Shown: positions 1 to 6,673 of the stretch, one piece after another
How the letters are laid out: the number at the start of each line of letters is the position of its first letter
Position numbering within the stretch: the stretch's first letter is position 1
Assembly: GCA_026390045.1 (NCBI GenBank)
Contig: JAPLGR010000206.1
Span: 1-11,910 of the forward strand
Length of the DNA: 11,910 bases
Reading direction: 5' to 3'
From: Chloroflexota bacterium
GTDB taxonomy: Bacteria; Chloroflexota; Anaerolineae; Anaerolineales; E44-bin32
Notes under the pieces: generated by a model
What the model was told of the DNA's origin: nothing
Database searches by the model: none
Seen by the model: only the letters and a program-made list of their open reading frames with translations
Made by a program: the position numbers and the translations under genes

Positions 1-1
1 G

Positions 2-649
2 TGGATCGGCCGGCCCGGCATTATCGCAGCCCCGACGATGCAGAACTCGCCGGACCTGGGCATCAAGAGCGACCCAGTGGCTGCCAAGGCGCTGCTGGAT
101 GAGTACCTGGCCGAGAAGGGCATCACGGCGGCCGACATGGACATCACGCTGATGTACAACACATCGTCCGGCCACCAGAAGATCGCCGAGGCCATTCAGC
201 AGATGTGGAAGACCACCCTGGGGATCGACGTCAAGGTGACCAACCAGGAGTGGAAGGTCTTCTTGGAGACCACCAAGGACCCCGTGGCCACCCCGCAGAT
301 CTTCCGCATGGGCTGGTGCATGGACTACCCGGATGAGAACAACTTCCTCCGGGACGTCTTCGTCTACGGTGGCTCCAACAACCCGAGGGGCGGCGGCGGC
401 CTGAACTGGGGCCCCGGCGACCCGTACTACGACGACTGGGAGACGACCCTGCTAGAGGCGGCCAAGGAGAAGGATACGGCCAAGCGGCTTGATATGTACA
501 GGCTGGCTGAGGAAACCTTGGTCAAGACCGAAGCGGCAGTCATCCCAATCTACTTCTACACGAACGTCCAGGTGACGAAGCCCTACGTGATCCGCACGTA
601 CGCGGCCGGAGGTCACCAGGACTACGTCTTCTGGGATCTCACCCAGTAG
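2..649 (+). CDS. Peptide ABC transporter substrate-binding protein (SBP_bac_5 family), 3' part only
   Basis: This is the C-terminal 215 residues of an extracytoplasmic solute-binding protein that captures peptides and delivers them to the permease encoded next to it. The frame is already open at position 2, so the gene begins outside the window and the ATG at 38 is an internal methionine. What identifies it is the late-domain layout of the OppA/DppA family: a segment with LGIDVKV followed by EWKVFL, then GWCMDYPDENNFL at about residues 101-113, a glycine-rich loop, and AEETLVKTEAAVIPIYFYT near the end. The signal peptide or lipobox cannot be seen because the 5' end is missing. The gene is followed by a strong hairpin and then oppB, so it is the first known gene of the opp cluster. 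The exact substrate (oligopeptide, dipeptide or other) cannot be told from this fragment. Confidence 0.9.
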   Translation, partial: WIGRPGIIAAPTMQNSPDLGIKSDPVAAKALLDEYLAEKGITAADMDITLMYNTSSGHQKIAEAIQQMWKTTLGIDVKVTNQEWKVFLETTKDPVATPQIFRMGWCMDYPDENNFLRDVFVYGGSNNPRGGGGLNWGPGDPYYDDWETTLLEAAKEKDTAKRLDMYRLAEETLVKTEAAVIPIYFYTNVQVTKPYVIRTYAAGGHQDYVFWDLTQ

Positions 650-664
650 GCTGATCGTGAGTGT

Positions 665-695
665 CCTGGGGGGAGGGCCCAGCCCTCCCCCCAGG
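665..695 (+). terminator. Perfect GC-rich hairpin between binding-protein gene and oppB
   Basis: Arms 665-678 and 682-695 are exact reverse complements (14 bp) around a 3-nt loop CCA. The stem starts 16 nt after the binding-protein stop codon. No T-run follows, so it is not a classic intrinsic terminator. Such structures after a binding-protein gene commonly cause partial termination or protect the upstream mRNA from 3' decay, giving more binding protein than permease. That role is inferred here. Confidence 0.7.
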
Positions 696-764
696 GCAAG
701 CTGGCTGCGGAGCGCCGCTCCCTCCGAGTGAGCGGTGGCCCGGAGCCGGGTTGCCCTCGGATCC

Positions 765-770
765 GAGGAG
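765..770 (+). promoter_or_regulatory. Ribosome binding site of oppB (decides the start)
   Basis: GAGGAG lies 7 nt before the GTG at 778. The other in-frame GTGs at 661 and 772 are badly placed: 661 lies just before the hairpin stem and 772 is 1 nt from this site. This site therefore supports 778 as the start. Confidence 0.7.
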
Positions 771-777
771 CGTGGCT

Positions 778-1860
778 GTGGGACGCTACATCGTTCGTCG
801 TCTGCTGTGGATGGTCCTGGTCCTGCTCGTCGTCTCAGCCATCACCTTTGGGCTGATGCACGCCGTGCCGGGCGGTCCGTTCGACCGGGACAAGGCACTG
901 CCGGCGGAGATCATCGCCAACCTTGAAGCGCGCTACCACCTCGACGAACCTCTCTATATGCAGTACCTGCACTACCTGTCCGCGGTCGCAGTCCCGCACT
1001 TCGGCCTGCTGCAGAAGGGCGCGGATGGCGCATACATCATCCCCACCCCGACCCTGCAGGATGACTTCCTGGTTCGCTTCCACGTCGGCCCGGTTGAGTT
1101 CAAGTGGATGAACTTCGGGCCGTCGTACGCCTCCCGCAGCCGGACGGTGAACGACGTCTTCAAGCAGCAACTGCCGGTCTCGTTCCAGCTTGGCGTGTTG
1201 GCGCTGTCCTTTGCCCTGCTGCTCGGCGTGCCGATGGGCATCCTGGCGGCGCTCAAACAGAACACGATCTGGGACTACCTGGGGATGAGCATCGCCATCT
1301 TCGGCGTCTCGGTCCCGGTGATTGTCCTGGGGCCGATCTTCGTGTGGATCTTCGGCGTGGCGCTTAAGTGGCTCCCGCCCACGGGGTGGGGAGCCCAGCC
1401 GCCGTATGTGCTTGGAATCTTCCCCAGCAACATCGGGCCGGAGTACTTCAAATATGCCCTGATGCCTGCGATCGCGTTGGGGCTGGGCTCGTCAGCCGTT
1501 TTCGCTCGACTGACGCGCGCTAGCCTGCTGCAGGTCATCCGTGAGGACTACATCCGCACGGCGCGGGCCAAGGGCCTGGCAGAGCGGCTGGTCATCACTC
1601 GGCATGCGCTGAAGAATGCGCTTATTCCGGTTGTCACGATCCTCGGGCCGCTGTTCGCCGCACTGGTGACGGGCACATTCGTCACCGAGCAGGTTTTCGG
1701 CATCCCGGGAATGGGCAAGTACTTCGTCACCAGCATCTCGAATCGCGACTACCCGGTGATCATGGGCACGATCCTGCTGTATGCCGTCCTGCTGGTAATT
1801 GCCAACGTGTTCGTCGACCTGACGTACGCCTATCTCGATCCTCGGATCCGCTACGACTAG
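778..1860 (+). CDS. oppB: Peptide ABC transporter permease, OppB/DppB type
   Basis: This is one of the two inner-membrane permease subunits of a peptide importer. The predicted protein has 360 residues. It opens with the typical MGRYIVRRLLWM start, then a first membrane helix at about residues 8-27 and the family motif VPGGPFD. After an extracytoplasmic loop come PVSFQLGVLALSFALLLGVPMGILAALK and further helices. The EAA loop that docks on the ATPases (YIRTARAKGL to about ALKNALIP) is at residues 258-281. It ends with a conserved FVDLTYAYLDPRIRY tail. The protein is longer than usual for OppB (about 305-335 residues), mostly because of extra sequence at about residues 75-111 before NFGPSY. The GTG at 778 is chosen over 661 because it has a good ribosome site and gives the family N-terminus. 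OppC starts 15 nt after its stop. Opp versus Dpp naming is by general similarity only. Confidence 0.93.
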   Translation: MGRYIVRRLLWMVLVLLVVSAITFGLMHAVPGGPFDRDKALPAEIIANLEARYHLDEPLYMQYLHYLSAVAVPHFGLLQKGADGAYIIPTPTLQDDFLVRFHVGPVEFKWMNFGPSYASRSRTVNDVFKQQLPVSFQLGVLALSFALLLGVPMGILAALKQNTIWDYLGMSIAIFGVSVPVIVLGPIFVWIFGVALKWLPPTGWGAQPPYVLGIFPSNIGPEYFKYALMPAIALGLGSSAVFARLTRASLLQVIREDYIRTARAKGLAERLVITRHALKNALIPVVTILGPLFAALVTGTFVTEQVFGIPGMGKYFVTSISNRDYPVIMGTILLYAVLLVIANVFVDLTYAYLDPRIRYD

Positions 1861-1875
1861 CGGCGGGAGGCTGGC

Positions 1876-2898
1876 GTGTCTGCACAAACGGATGTCTTGA
1901 AGGCCGGTGCCGGGGGCCTGCCGCTGACGGCCAAGCGGGAAAGCCTGGCGGCCGACGCCTTCCGGCGGCTGATCCGCAACAAGGCGGCGGTTGTGGGCGG
2001 GATCATCGTCGTGTGCCTGGTGTTGACCGCCATCTTCGCCAATGTCATCGCGCCGAAGTCGTATGAAACACAGGTTCTGATCGACAACAACAAGCTCCCG
2101 CACTGGATGACGTCGATCTTCACCACCATGAAGCCGTACGCAAAGTACAGCAGCGACTACCTGCTGGGCGCCGACTACGTGGGGCGCGACTTGTTCAGCC
2201 GGCTGGTGTACGGCTCGCGCGTCTCGCTCTCGGTAGCCTTCGTCGGGCCGATCATCAGCCTGCTCATCGGTGTGATCTTCGGCTCCATCTCCGGGTTCTT
2301 TGGTGGCAAGGTCGACAACATCATGATGCGCATCGTCGACGTCCTATACGCCTTCCCACTGCTGCTGTTCGTCATCCTGATGATGGCCTTCTTCCGGGGG
2401 ACGTTCTCCCATCAAGAAGCCGGCACCTTCGCTTACGCCATGAACCAGTTGGATTCGCGCATAGGCGGGATGCTGTTCATCTTCATTGGCATCGGCTTCA
2501 CCGCCTGGGAGACGATGGCGCGGCTGACGCGCGGTCAGGTGCTCTCGGTGCGGGAGAAGGAATTCGTCGAGGCGGCGCGGAGTGTCGGCGCAGGCAGCGT
2601 ACGAATCATGTTCCGCCACATCCTGCCCAACATCGTGGGGTCGCTGATCGTCGTCGAGACGCTGGCCATCCCGGGCTACATCGGCACCGAGGCCTTCCTG
2701 TCGTATATCGGCCTGGGCGTGAATCCTCCGACGCCATCGTGGGGGTCGATGATCTCGGACGGCGGGAGCGTGATCCGCACCTATCCCAATCAGGCGATCT
2801 TCCCTGCGCTGGCGCTGGCCATCACCATGTTCGCCTTCAACTTCATGGGCGACGGGCTGCGCGACGCGCTCGACCCGCGGCTCCGAGGCACGCAGTAG
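1876..2898 (+). CDS. oppC: Peptide ABC transporter permease, OppC/DppC type
   Basis: This is the second permease subunit, 340 residues long. A cytoplasmic N-terminal tail (residues 1-36, containing AFRRLIRNKAAVVGG, typical of OppC) leads into a first membrane helix at about residues 37-59. The conserved LLGADYVGRDLFSRLVYGSRVSL segment precedes the transport domain. The EAA motif, VEAARSVGAGSVRIMFRHILPN, starts with EAA at residues 232-234 and has its glycine at 238. Near the end are FLSYIGLGVNPPTPSWGSMI and DGLRDALDPRLRG, both hallmarks of this family. The start is a GTG with GGAGG 5 nt upstream. It lies 15 nt after oppB and is almost certainly cotranscribed with it. A stretch at about residues 175-195 (GTFSHQEAGTFAYAMN region) looks like a small lineage-specific loop. 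Confidence 0.94.
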   Translation: MSAQTDVLKAGAGGLPLTAKRESLAADAFRRLIRNKAAVVGGIIVVCLVLTAIFANVIAPKSYETQVLIDNNKLPHWMTSIFTTMKPYAKYSSDYLLGADYVGRDLFSRLVYGSRVSLSVAFVGPIISLLIGVIFGSISGFFGGKVDNIMMRIVDVLYAFPLLLFVILMMAFFRGTFSHQEAGTFAYAMNQLDSRIGGMLFIFIGIGFTAWETMARLTRGQVLSVREKEFVEAARSVGAGSVRIMFRHILPNIVGSLIVVETLAIPGYIGTEAFLSYIGLGVNPPTPSWGSMISDGGSVIRTYPNQAIFPALALAITMFAFNFMGDGLRDALDPRLRGTQ

Positions 2899-2921
2899 CC
2901 GGAAGGGGTCTGCATCAACTG

Positions 2922-2949
2922 ACACACGCCCCCGCCCGGGGGCGTGTGT
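2922..2949 (+). terminator. Perfect 12-bp hairpin after oppC, abutting a -10 box
   Basis: Arms 2922-2933 (ACACACGCCCCC) and 2938-2949 are exact reverse complements around the tetraloop GCCC. It lies 23 nt after the oppC stop. No T-run follows; instead the last stem base is also the first T of a TATAAT box. It may end or attenuate oppBC transcription, or act as part of the oppDF promoter. Confidence 0.65.
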
Positions 2950-2954
2950 ATAAT
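2949..2954 (+). promoter_or_regulatory. Putative -10 box of oppDF promoter (TATAAT)
   Basis: This is a perfect TATAAT in GC-rich DNA, inside the 11-mer GTGTATAATCC (2946-2956), which is also present upstream of recO. Transcription would start near 2961 and leave a leader of about 95 nt before the oppD start at 3055. No TTGACA-like hexamer sits at normal spacing. A CTGACA at 2919-2924 is 24 nt away, with the hairpin between the two. Confidence 0.6.
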
Positions 2955-3054
2955 CCCCACCACTTGGCGAGCGGGTCTGGCCGGGCAAGCGGGTGACAGG
3001 CAGGTACGCATGGAGTTGGGTGGCAGACGGGCAGGCGCAGGTGAAGCGGCCGAC

Positions 3055-4071
3055 ATGGGCGGCCAGACGCTTCTTGAGGTCCGCGACCTGCGGACGTACT
3101 TCTTCACCGACGATGGCGTCGTCAAGGCGGTGGACGGCGTCGACTTTGACGTGAAGCGGGGGGAGGTCTTTGGCCTGGTCGGAGAATCCGGCTGTGGCAA
3201 GAGTGTGACCGCCATGTCGCTCCTGCAGCTGATCGACCCTCCCGGGCAGATTACTGGCGGCCGGATCGTGTTTGACGGCACCTCGCTCCTCGAGCTGCCC
3301 GAGTCCCAGATGGTCGATCTGCGTGGCAGCCGCATCTCGATGATCTTCCAGCAGCCGCAGTCCAGCTTGAACCCGGTGTTCAGCATTGGCAGCCAGGTGG
3401 CCGAGGTGCTGCAGCTGCACCAGCACATGAACCGCCAGCAATCCTGGACGCGGGCTGTGGAGCTGCTGCGCATGGTGGGCATCCCGGATGCGGAAGGCCG
3501 GGCCAAGTCCTACCCGCATGAGATGTCCGGCGGCCAGGCGCAGCGCGTGATGATCGCCATGGCGCTGGCGCTCAACCCGCAGCTGCTGATCGCCGATGAG
3601 CCGACCACCGCGCTGGACGTGACCATCCAGGCGCAGATCCTGGATCTGATGCGCGACCTGAGCACACGCTGGAACACGTCGGTCATCCTGATCACACATG
3701 ACCTCGGCGTTGTCGCCGAGATGGCCCAGCGAGTGGCGGTGATGTACGCCGGGCGGATCGTCGAGCAAGCGCTGGTCAGGGTGCTTTTCGATCAGCCACT
3801 TCACCCCTACACGCAGGGGCTGATCGCCTCGATCCCGGTGCTGGGCAAAGTCACCGATCGGCTGGAGGTCATCCCGGGCTCGGTCCCGAATCTGATCGAC
3901 CTGCCGCCGGGCTGCCGGTTTGCCCCGCGTTGCCAGGCGCGCCTCCAGCATGGGCTGATGATCTGCACCGAGCAGGAACCCTCACTGTTGGATGCCGAGC
4001 ACGGACATCAGGTACGCTGCTGGTTGTACGAGAGTCACGGGGTGCACCATGCCCCGCTGCATGTCGCGTAG
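3055..4071 (+). CDS. oppD: Peptide ABC transporter ATPase, OppD type
   Basis: This is a cytoplasmic ATP-hydrolysing subunit that pairs with OppF to power peptide import. The predicted protein has 338 residues. It begins with LLEVRDLRTYFFTDDGVVKAVDGV, typical of OppD. Walker A GESGCGKS is at residues 43-50, the Q-loop is in MIFQQPQSSLNP, the signature MSGGQAQR starts at 157, Walker B LLIADEP has its Asp at 181 and Glu at 182, and the switch His is 215 (ITHD). The C-terminal oligopeptide-type extension has PGCRFAPRCQARLQHG. ATG 3055 is chosen because it gives the family N-terminus and has AGGTGA 10 nt upstream. ATG 3010, with AGG 5 nt upstream, is a real alternative that would add 15 residues. 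The frame stays open up to 2944, but that part includes the promoter. OppF follows within 30 nt. Confidence 0.94.
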   Translation: MGGQTLLEVRDLRTYFFTDDGVVKAVDGVDFDVKRGEVFGLVGESGCGKSVTAMSLLQLIDPPGQITGGRIVFDGTSLLELPESQMVDLRGSRISMIFQQPQSSLNPVFSIGSQVAEVLQLHQHMNRQQSWTRAVELLRMVGIPDAEGRAKSYPHEMSGGQAQRVMIAMALALNPQLLIADEPTTALDVTIQAQILDLMRDLSTRWNTSVILITHDLGVVAEMAQRVAVMYAGRIVEQALVRVLFDQPLHPYTQGLIASIPVLGKVTDRLEVIPGSVPNLIDLPPGCRFAPRCQARLQHGLMICTEQEPSLLDAEHGHQVRCWLYESHGVHHAPLHVA

Positions 4072-4101
4072 CAGGCAAGTGTGCAGGACGCAGGCGGACG
4101 A

Positions 4102-5097
4102 ATGGGCGAACAGGCCATCGCAAGCAACGGTCACAAGACGCTGGTTGAGGTCGAACACCTCACCAAGTTCTTCCCCGTACGGAGCGGCGTGCTCCAGCGC
4201 GTGCGCGCATGGGTGCAGGCGGTCGACGATGTGAGCTTCAGCATCCGGGAGGGGGAAACGCTGGGGCTGGTGGGGGAGTCCGGTTGCGGCAAGACGACCG
4301 TGGGCCGGACGATGCTTCGCTTGCTGGAGCCGACCAGCGGCCGCGTGACGTTCGACGGGGTGGATGTCTTCCGCCTCAGGGGCCGCGAATTGAAGTCGAT
4401 GCGCCGCAACATGCAGATCATCTTCCAGGACCCGTACTCCTCCCTCGATCCGCGCATGCCGGTGGGAGAATCGGTGGGCGAGGGTTTGCGCATCCACCAC
4501 ATCGGCAACGCCGAGGAGCGCCAGACGACGGTGCAGGACATGCTGCGCAAGGTGGGGCTGGAGGAGTACCACGCGCGGCGGTACCCACACGAATTCTCCG
4601 GCGGGCAGCGACAGCGCATCGGCATCGCCCGGGCACTGGCCCTGCGGCCGCGCTTCATCGTGGCCGACGAACCTGTTTCTGCGCTGGACGTCTCGATTCA
4701 GTCGCAGGTGCTCAACATCCTTAAGGACCTTCAGGCCGAGTTCAACCTGACCTACCTGTTCATTGCCCACAACATGAGCGTGGTCGAGCATATCTCCGAC
4801 CGCGTGGCGGTGATGTATCTGGGGAAGACGGTTGAGTTGTCCTCGCGCGAGGCGCTGTTCTCCGATCCGCTGCACCCGTACACGCAGGCATTGATGTCGG
4901 CCATCCCGATCCCGGACCCGCATGTGCGCCGGCAGCGCATCCTGCTTCCCGGGGACGTGCCAAGCCCGCTCAATCCACCGAGTGGGTGCCGGTTCCACCC
5001 TCGTTGTCCTGTGGCGATGGAGCAGTGCGCGGCGGAGGAGCCGTCCTTCCAGGAAGTCAGCCCCGGGCACTTCGTTGCTTGCTGGCGCGTGGCGTAG
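4102..5097 (+). CDS. oppF: Peptide ABC transporter ATPase, OppF type
   Basis: This is the second ATPase of the importer, 331 residues long. The order of motifs is: LVEVEHLTKFFPVRSGVLQR, an OppF-style N-terminus; Walker A GESGCGKT at residues 58-65; the Q-loop in IIFQDPYSSLDPRM; the signature FSGGQRQRIGIARALAL from residue 165; Walker B FIVADEP with Asp 189 and Glu 190; and the switch His 223 in IAHN. It ends with the oligopeptide/dipeptide transporter C-terminal element PSPLNPPSGCRFHPRCP. All catalytic residues are present, so both ATPase halves of the OppDF pair look active. The ATG at 4102 has AGGCGG 4 nt upstream. A GTG at 4081, with a weaker site and adding 7 residues, is the alternative. 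Its closeness to oppD indicates cotranscription. Confidence 0.95.
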   Translation: MGEQAIASNGHKTLVEVEHLTKFFPVRSGVLQRVRAWVQAVDDVSFSIREGETLGLVGESGCGKTTVGRTMLRLLEPTSGRVTFDGVDVFRLRGRELKSMRRNMQIIFQDPYSSLDPRMPVGESVGEGLRIHHIGNAEERQTTVQDMLRKVGLEEYHARRYPHEFSGGQRQRIGIARALALRPRFIVADEPVSALDVSIQSQVLNILKDLQAEFNLTYLFIAHNMSVVEHISDRVAVMYLGKTVELSSREALFSDPLHPYTQALMSAIPIPDPHVRRQRILLPGDVPSPLNPPSGCRFHPRCPVAMEQCAAEEPSFQEVSPGHFVACWRVA

Positions 5098-5390
5098 CGC
5101 GGCGCGAAACGCCAGCTGCACTTTCGAATCCAACATAGCGGCCTGTACAACCTGCTTTCTGCGTGGCGCCATCATGGGTGAACGCGGCGTGATGCGGCGG
5201 GCCAGAGCGCCCCACTGCTTGCACTCGCGCCCCCTCTCCGCCAACCACCACGCGCGATGATGGCGTCCGCGGAGAAGGGGATGGGAGGTGAGGTCCGAAG
5301 GGGGTTGTTGGGAACGCTTCCGGGTGATGCGTTGCCGGCCGGGGAATGCTTCAGCTGGCCCCGCAACCCCGCTGTGCTACAATCGCCCCC
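5098..5390 (+). other. Non-coding gap between oppF and response regulator
   Basis: This is 293 nt without a convincing gene. It holds an imperfect hairpin with arms 5231-5241 and 5269-5280 (11 bp with one bulged A, loop of 27 nt), which could mark the end of the opp transcript. A second imperfect stem pairs 5331-5335 with 5363-5367 and 5341-5344 with 5359-5362. The gap ends in the promoter at 5378. Open frames crossing it on either strand have no family-like features. Confidence 0.6.
5375..5383 (+). promoter_or_regulatory. Putative extended -10 promoter of the response regulator
   Basis: TGCTACAAT combines TACAAT at 5378-5383 with an extended -10 TG at 5375-5376. Only 7 nt separate it from the GTG at 5391, so transcription should begin at or within a base or two of the start codon. 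No -35 hexamer is visible. Confidence 0.6.
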
Positions 5391-6434
5391 GTGACCGCCC
5401 CGCGCATCCTGCTGGTCGATGACCAGCGGCAAGTCAGCCGCATGCTGCGCGCCAGCTTGGAACTCTCCGGGCAGGACTACAACGTGGCAGATGTCGCCTC
5501 GGCCGAGGAGGCGCTGATGGAGCTTTCGCGAGGGCCGGTCGACCTGTTGGTCGCCGACGTCCGCCTGCCGGGCATGTCCGGCCTGGAACTCTTGGCCAAG
5601 GTTCGCGCCCAGAATCCAAAGGCGCGTGCGATCCTGATCACCGGTGCTCCGACAGATGAGATCGAGGCCGAGGCAACGGCGCTGGGCGTCGTTGCTTTCC
5701 TGCGCAAGCCTCTTGGCACGAGTCTGTTCCTTGAGGCCGTGGCGCATGGCCTCAAGTCGTCCGATGCCCCCGGGCCTTCGGAAGAAGCCGTGGATGAGGA
5801 GCGGCCGCGCATTGCCGAGAGGCTGGCGGCGCTTCGCCGCGAACTTGGCGCTGAGGCAACCATCCTGGTGGGAGACAACGGCCGCGTGGTGGCGCGCGCC
5901 GGAGATCTGGTGAGCCTTGACCTCGACTCCACGCTGCCCTCCCTGATGTCCGCGTTCTCTGCCGGCATCAAGGTCAGTCGTCTGCTCGGAGCGCCGGTCC
6001 CAGGGAACCTGCAGTACTTCAACGGCTCGTCATACGACTTCTACATGACGAACGTGGGCGGTGCCTTCTGTCTGCTGATCGCGTTTCAGGCTAAGCCGGA
6101 GGCCGGCCAGATCGGGGCCGTCGTGCACTTTGGCCGGCGTGCGGCGGTTGATCTGCTGGCGGCGCTCTCGAGCCTGGGCGCGGTCGAACCGGAGCCTGAG
6201 GCGGCCGCCGCGACCACGACGCCTCCTCCGCCCCCGACACAACCGGCGAAGGAAGTCTCCGAACGGGTCCTGGCAACGGCGGCGCGCAAGGTGGGGGGCA
6301 AGGACGTCAAGAGCTTCTGGGACAATGCCATTGCAGACACGCGCGGGCTCGAGAAGGCGGAGGGGGATTCGCTCTCCTACGAGCAGGCCAAGCGCCTGGG
6401 CCTGCTGCCCGACAAGCCGGACGGGGAAGGCTGA
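5391..6434 (+). CDS. Response regulator with receiver domain and roadblock/LC7-like domain
   Basis: This is a cytoplasmic signalling protein of 347 residues. The N-terminal receiver domain (about residues 4-122) has all the phosphotransfer residues: acidic pair Asp10-Asp11, phospho-acceptor Asp56 in VADVRLPGMSG, Thr84 and Lys106 followed by Pro. After a short linker, residues about 140-262 show a strand (ATILVGDNGRVVARAG), a long helix, two strands (around YDFYMTNVGGAFCLLIAF) and a closing helix (FGRRAAVDLLAALSSL). This pattern fits a roadblock/LC7-like or small GAF-like sensor fold, and it is a judgement by eye. A proline-rich stretch near residues 275-284 leads to a C-terminal helical tail ending SYEQAKRLGLLP. 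No DNA-binding or enzymatic output domain is present and no kinase is adjacent. GTG 5391 is preferred: the frame extends to 5346, but that part contains the promoter. Confidence 0.85.
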   Translation: MTAPRILLVDDQRQVSRMLRASLELSGQDYNVADVASAEEALMELSRGPVDLLVADVRLPGMSGLELLAKVRAQNPKARAILITGAPTDEIEAEATALGVVAFLRKPLGTSLFLEAVAHGLKSSDAPGPSEEAVDEERPRIAERLAALRRELGAEATILVGDNGRVVARAGDLVSLDLDSTLPSLMSAFSAGIKVSRLLGAPVPGNLQYFNGSSYDFYMTNVGGAFCLLIAFQAKPEAGQIGAVVHFGRRAAVDLLAALSSLGAVEPEPEAAAATTTPPPPPTQPAKEVSERVLATAARKVGGKDVKSFWDNAIADTRGLEKAEGDSLSYEQAKRLGLLPDKPDGEG

Positions 6435-6436
6435 CG

Positions 6437-6457
6437 ATCGGCCGCGCTCGGCCGGAT
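6437..6457 (+). terminator. Short hairpin after the response regulator
   Basis: CGGCCG at 6439-6444 pairs with CGGCCG at 6449-6454 around CGCT. Two more pairs outside it form if the G at 6455 bulges. It starts 2 nt after the stop codon and has no T-run, so the terminator role is a guess from position. Confidence 0.4.
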
Positions 6458-6466
6458 GACCCGCTA

Positions 6467-6475
6467 TGTTAGAAT
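6467..6475 (+). promoter_or_regulatory. Putative extended -10 promoter of tRNA-Gln
   Basis: TGTTAGAAT joins TAGAAT at 6470-6475 with an extended -10 TG at 6467-6468. It would start transcription near 6482, leaving a leader of about 26 nt before the tRNA 5' end. No -35 hexamer can be seen. Confidence 0.55.
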
Positions 6476-6507
6476 GGCGGCGCCCGCGGCCCGCTGCCGG
6501 GGGACTC

Positions 6508-6578
6508 TGGGGCGTGGTGCAAGGGCAGCACACCGGACTTTGGATCCGTGGATCTAGGTTCGAATCCTGGCGCCCCAG
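6508..6578 (+). tRNA. trnQ: tRNA-Gln (anticodon TTG)
   Basis: A complete 71-nt cloverleaf folds by hand. The acceptor stem TGGGGCG pairs with CGCCCCA over 7 bp. The D-stem is GTGC/GCAC with an AAGGGCA loop. The anticodon loop CTTTGGA carries TTG at 6540-6542, the variable loop has 4 nt, and the T-stem CTAGG/CCTGG closes the standard TTCGAAT loop. The discriminator is G, as expected for Gln. The first anticodon-stem pair is a C-T mismatch. The 3' CCA is not encoded (CCT follows the discriminator), so it must be added after transcription. TTG reads both CAA and, by wobble, CAG codons. Confidence 0.95.
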
Positions 6579-6600
6579 CCTGACGTGCCCCGCTCGCGCG

Positions 6601-6642
6601 GTGGGTGAGCCAGAGTCCCCGATTCCATCGCTGGCTCCCCAC
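6601..6642 (+). other. Hairpin between tRNA-Gln and glmU
   Basis: GAGCCAG at 6607-6613 pairs with CTGGCTC at 6631-6637. Past a bulged T at 6606, five more pairs form (6601-6605 with 6638-6642), giving 12 bp around a 17-nt loop. It lies 22 nt after the tRNA and 31 nt before the glmU start. It could stabilise the glmU message after tRNA processing or attenuate read-through; there is no T-run. Confidence 0.45.
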
Positions 6643-6661
6643 ACCCTTGCACAACCCCTTC

Positions 6662-6667
6662 GAGGAG
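6662..6667 (+). promoter_or_regulatory. Ribosome binding site of glmU (decides the start)
   Basis: GAGGAG lies 6 nt before ATG 6674. It rules in favour of this start rather than the in-frame GTG at 6605, which sits inside a hairpin stem. Confidence 0.75.
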
Positions 6668-6673
6668 AATCCG

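Noticed and set aside
661..777. Upstream GTG (661) as the oppB start
   Set aside because: It would translate through the 665-695 hairpin and give a proline/glycine-rich leader unlike any permease. GAGGAG before 778 and the family N-terminus support 778.
2944..3054. GTG 2944 as the oppD start
   Set aside because: It overlaps the hairpin and the -10 box, so the promoter there could not produce a message containing it. The family-like N-terminus begins at 3055.
2344..3951. A 535-codon open frame on the - strand
   Set aside because: It runs antisense to oppC and oppD, whose catalytic motifs are intact on the + strand. Its translation is rich in Arg, His, Asp and Gln with no family features. Long antisense frames are expected in GC-rich coding DNA.
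5098..5374. A possible small gene or decayed gene between oppF and the response regulator
   Set aside because: Frames crossing it (for example 4922-5260 on + and 5057-5251 on -) are mostly inside oppF or the gap, lack ribosome sites and resemble no family.
5346..5390. ATG 5346 as the response-regulator start
   Set aside because: The added 15 residues are encoded across the promoter and do not belong to the receiver fold, which starts at residue 4 from GTG 5391.
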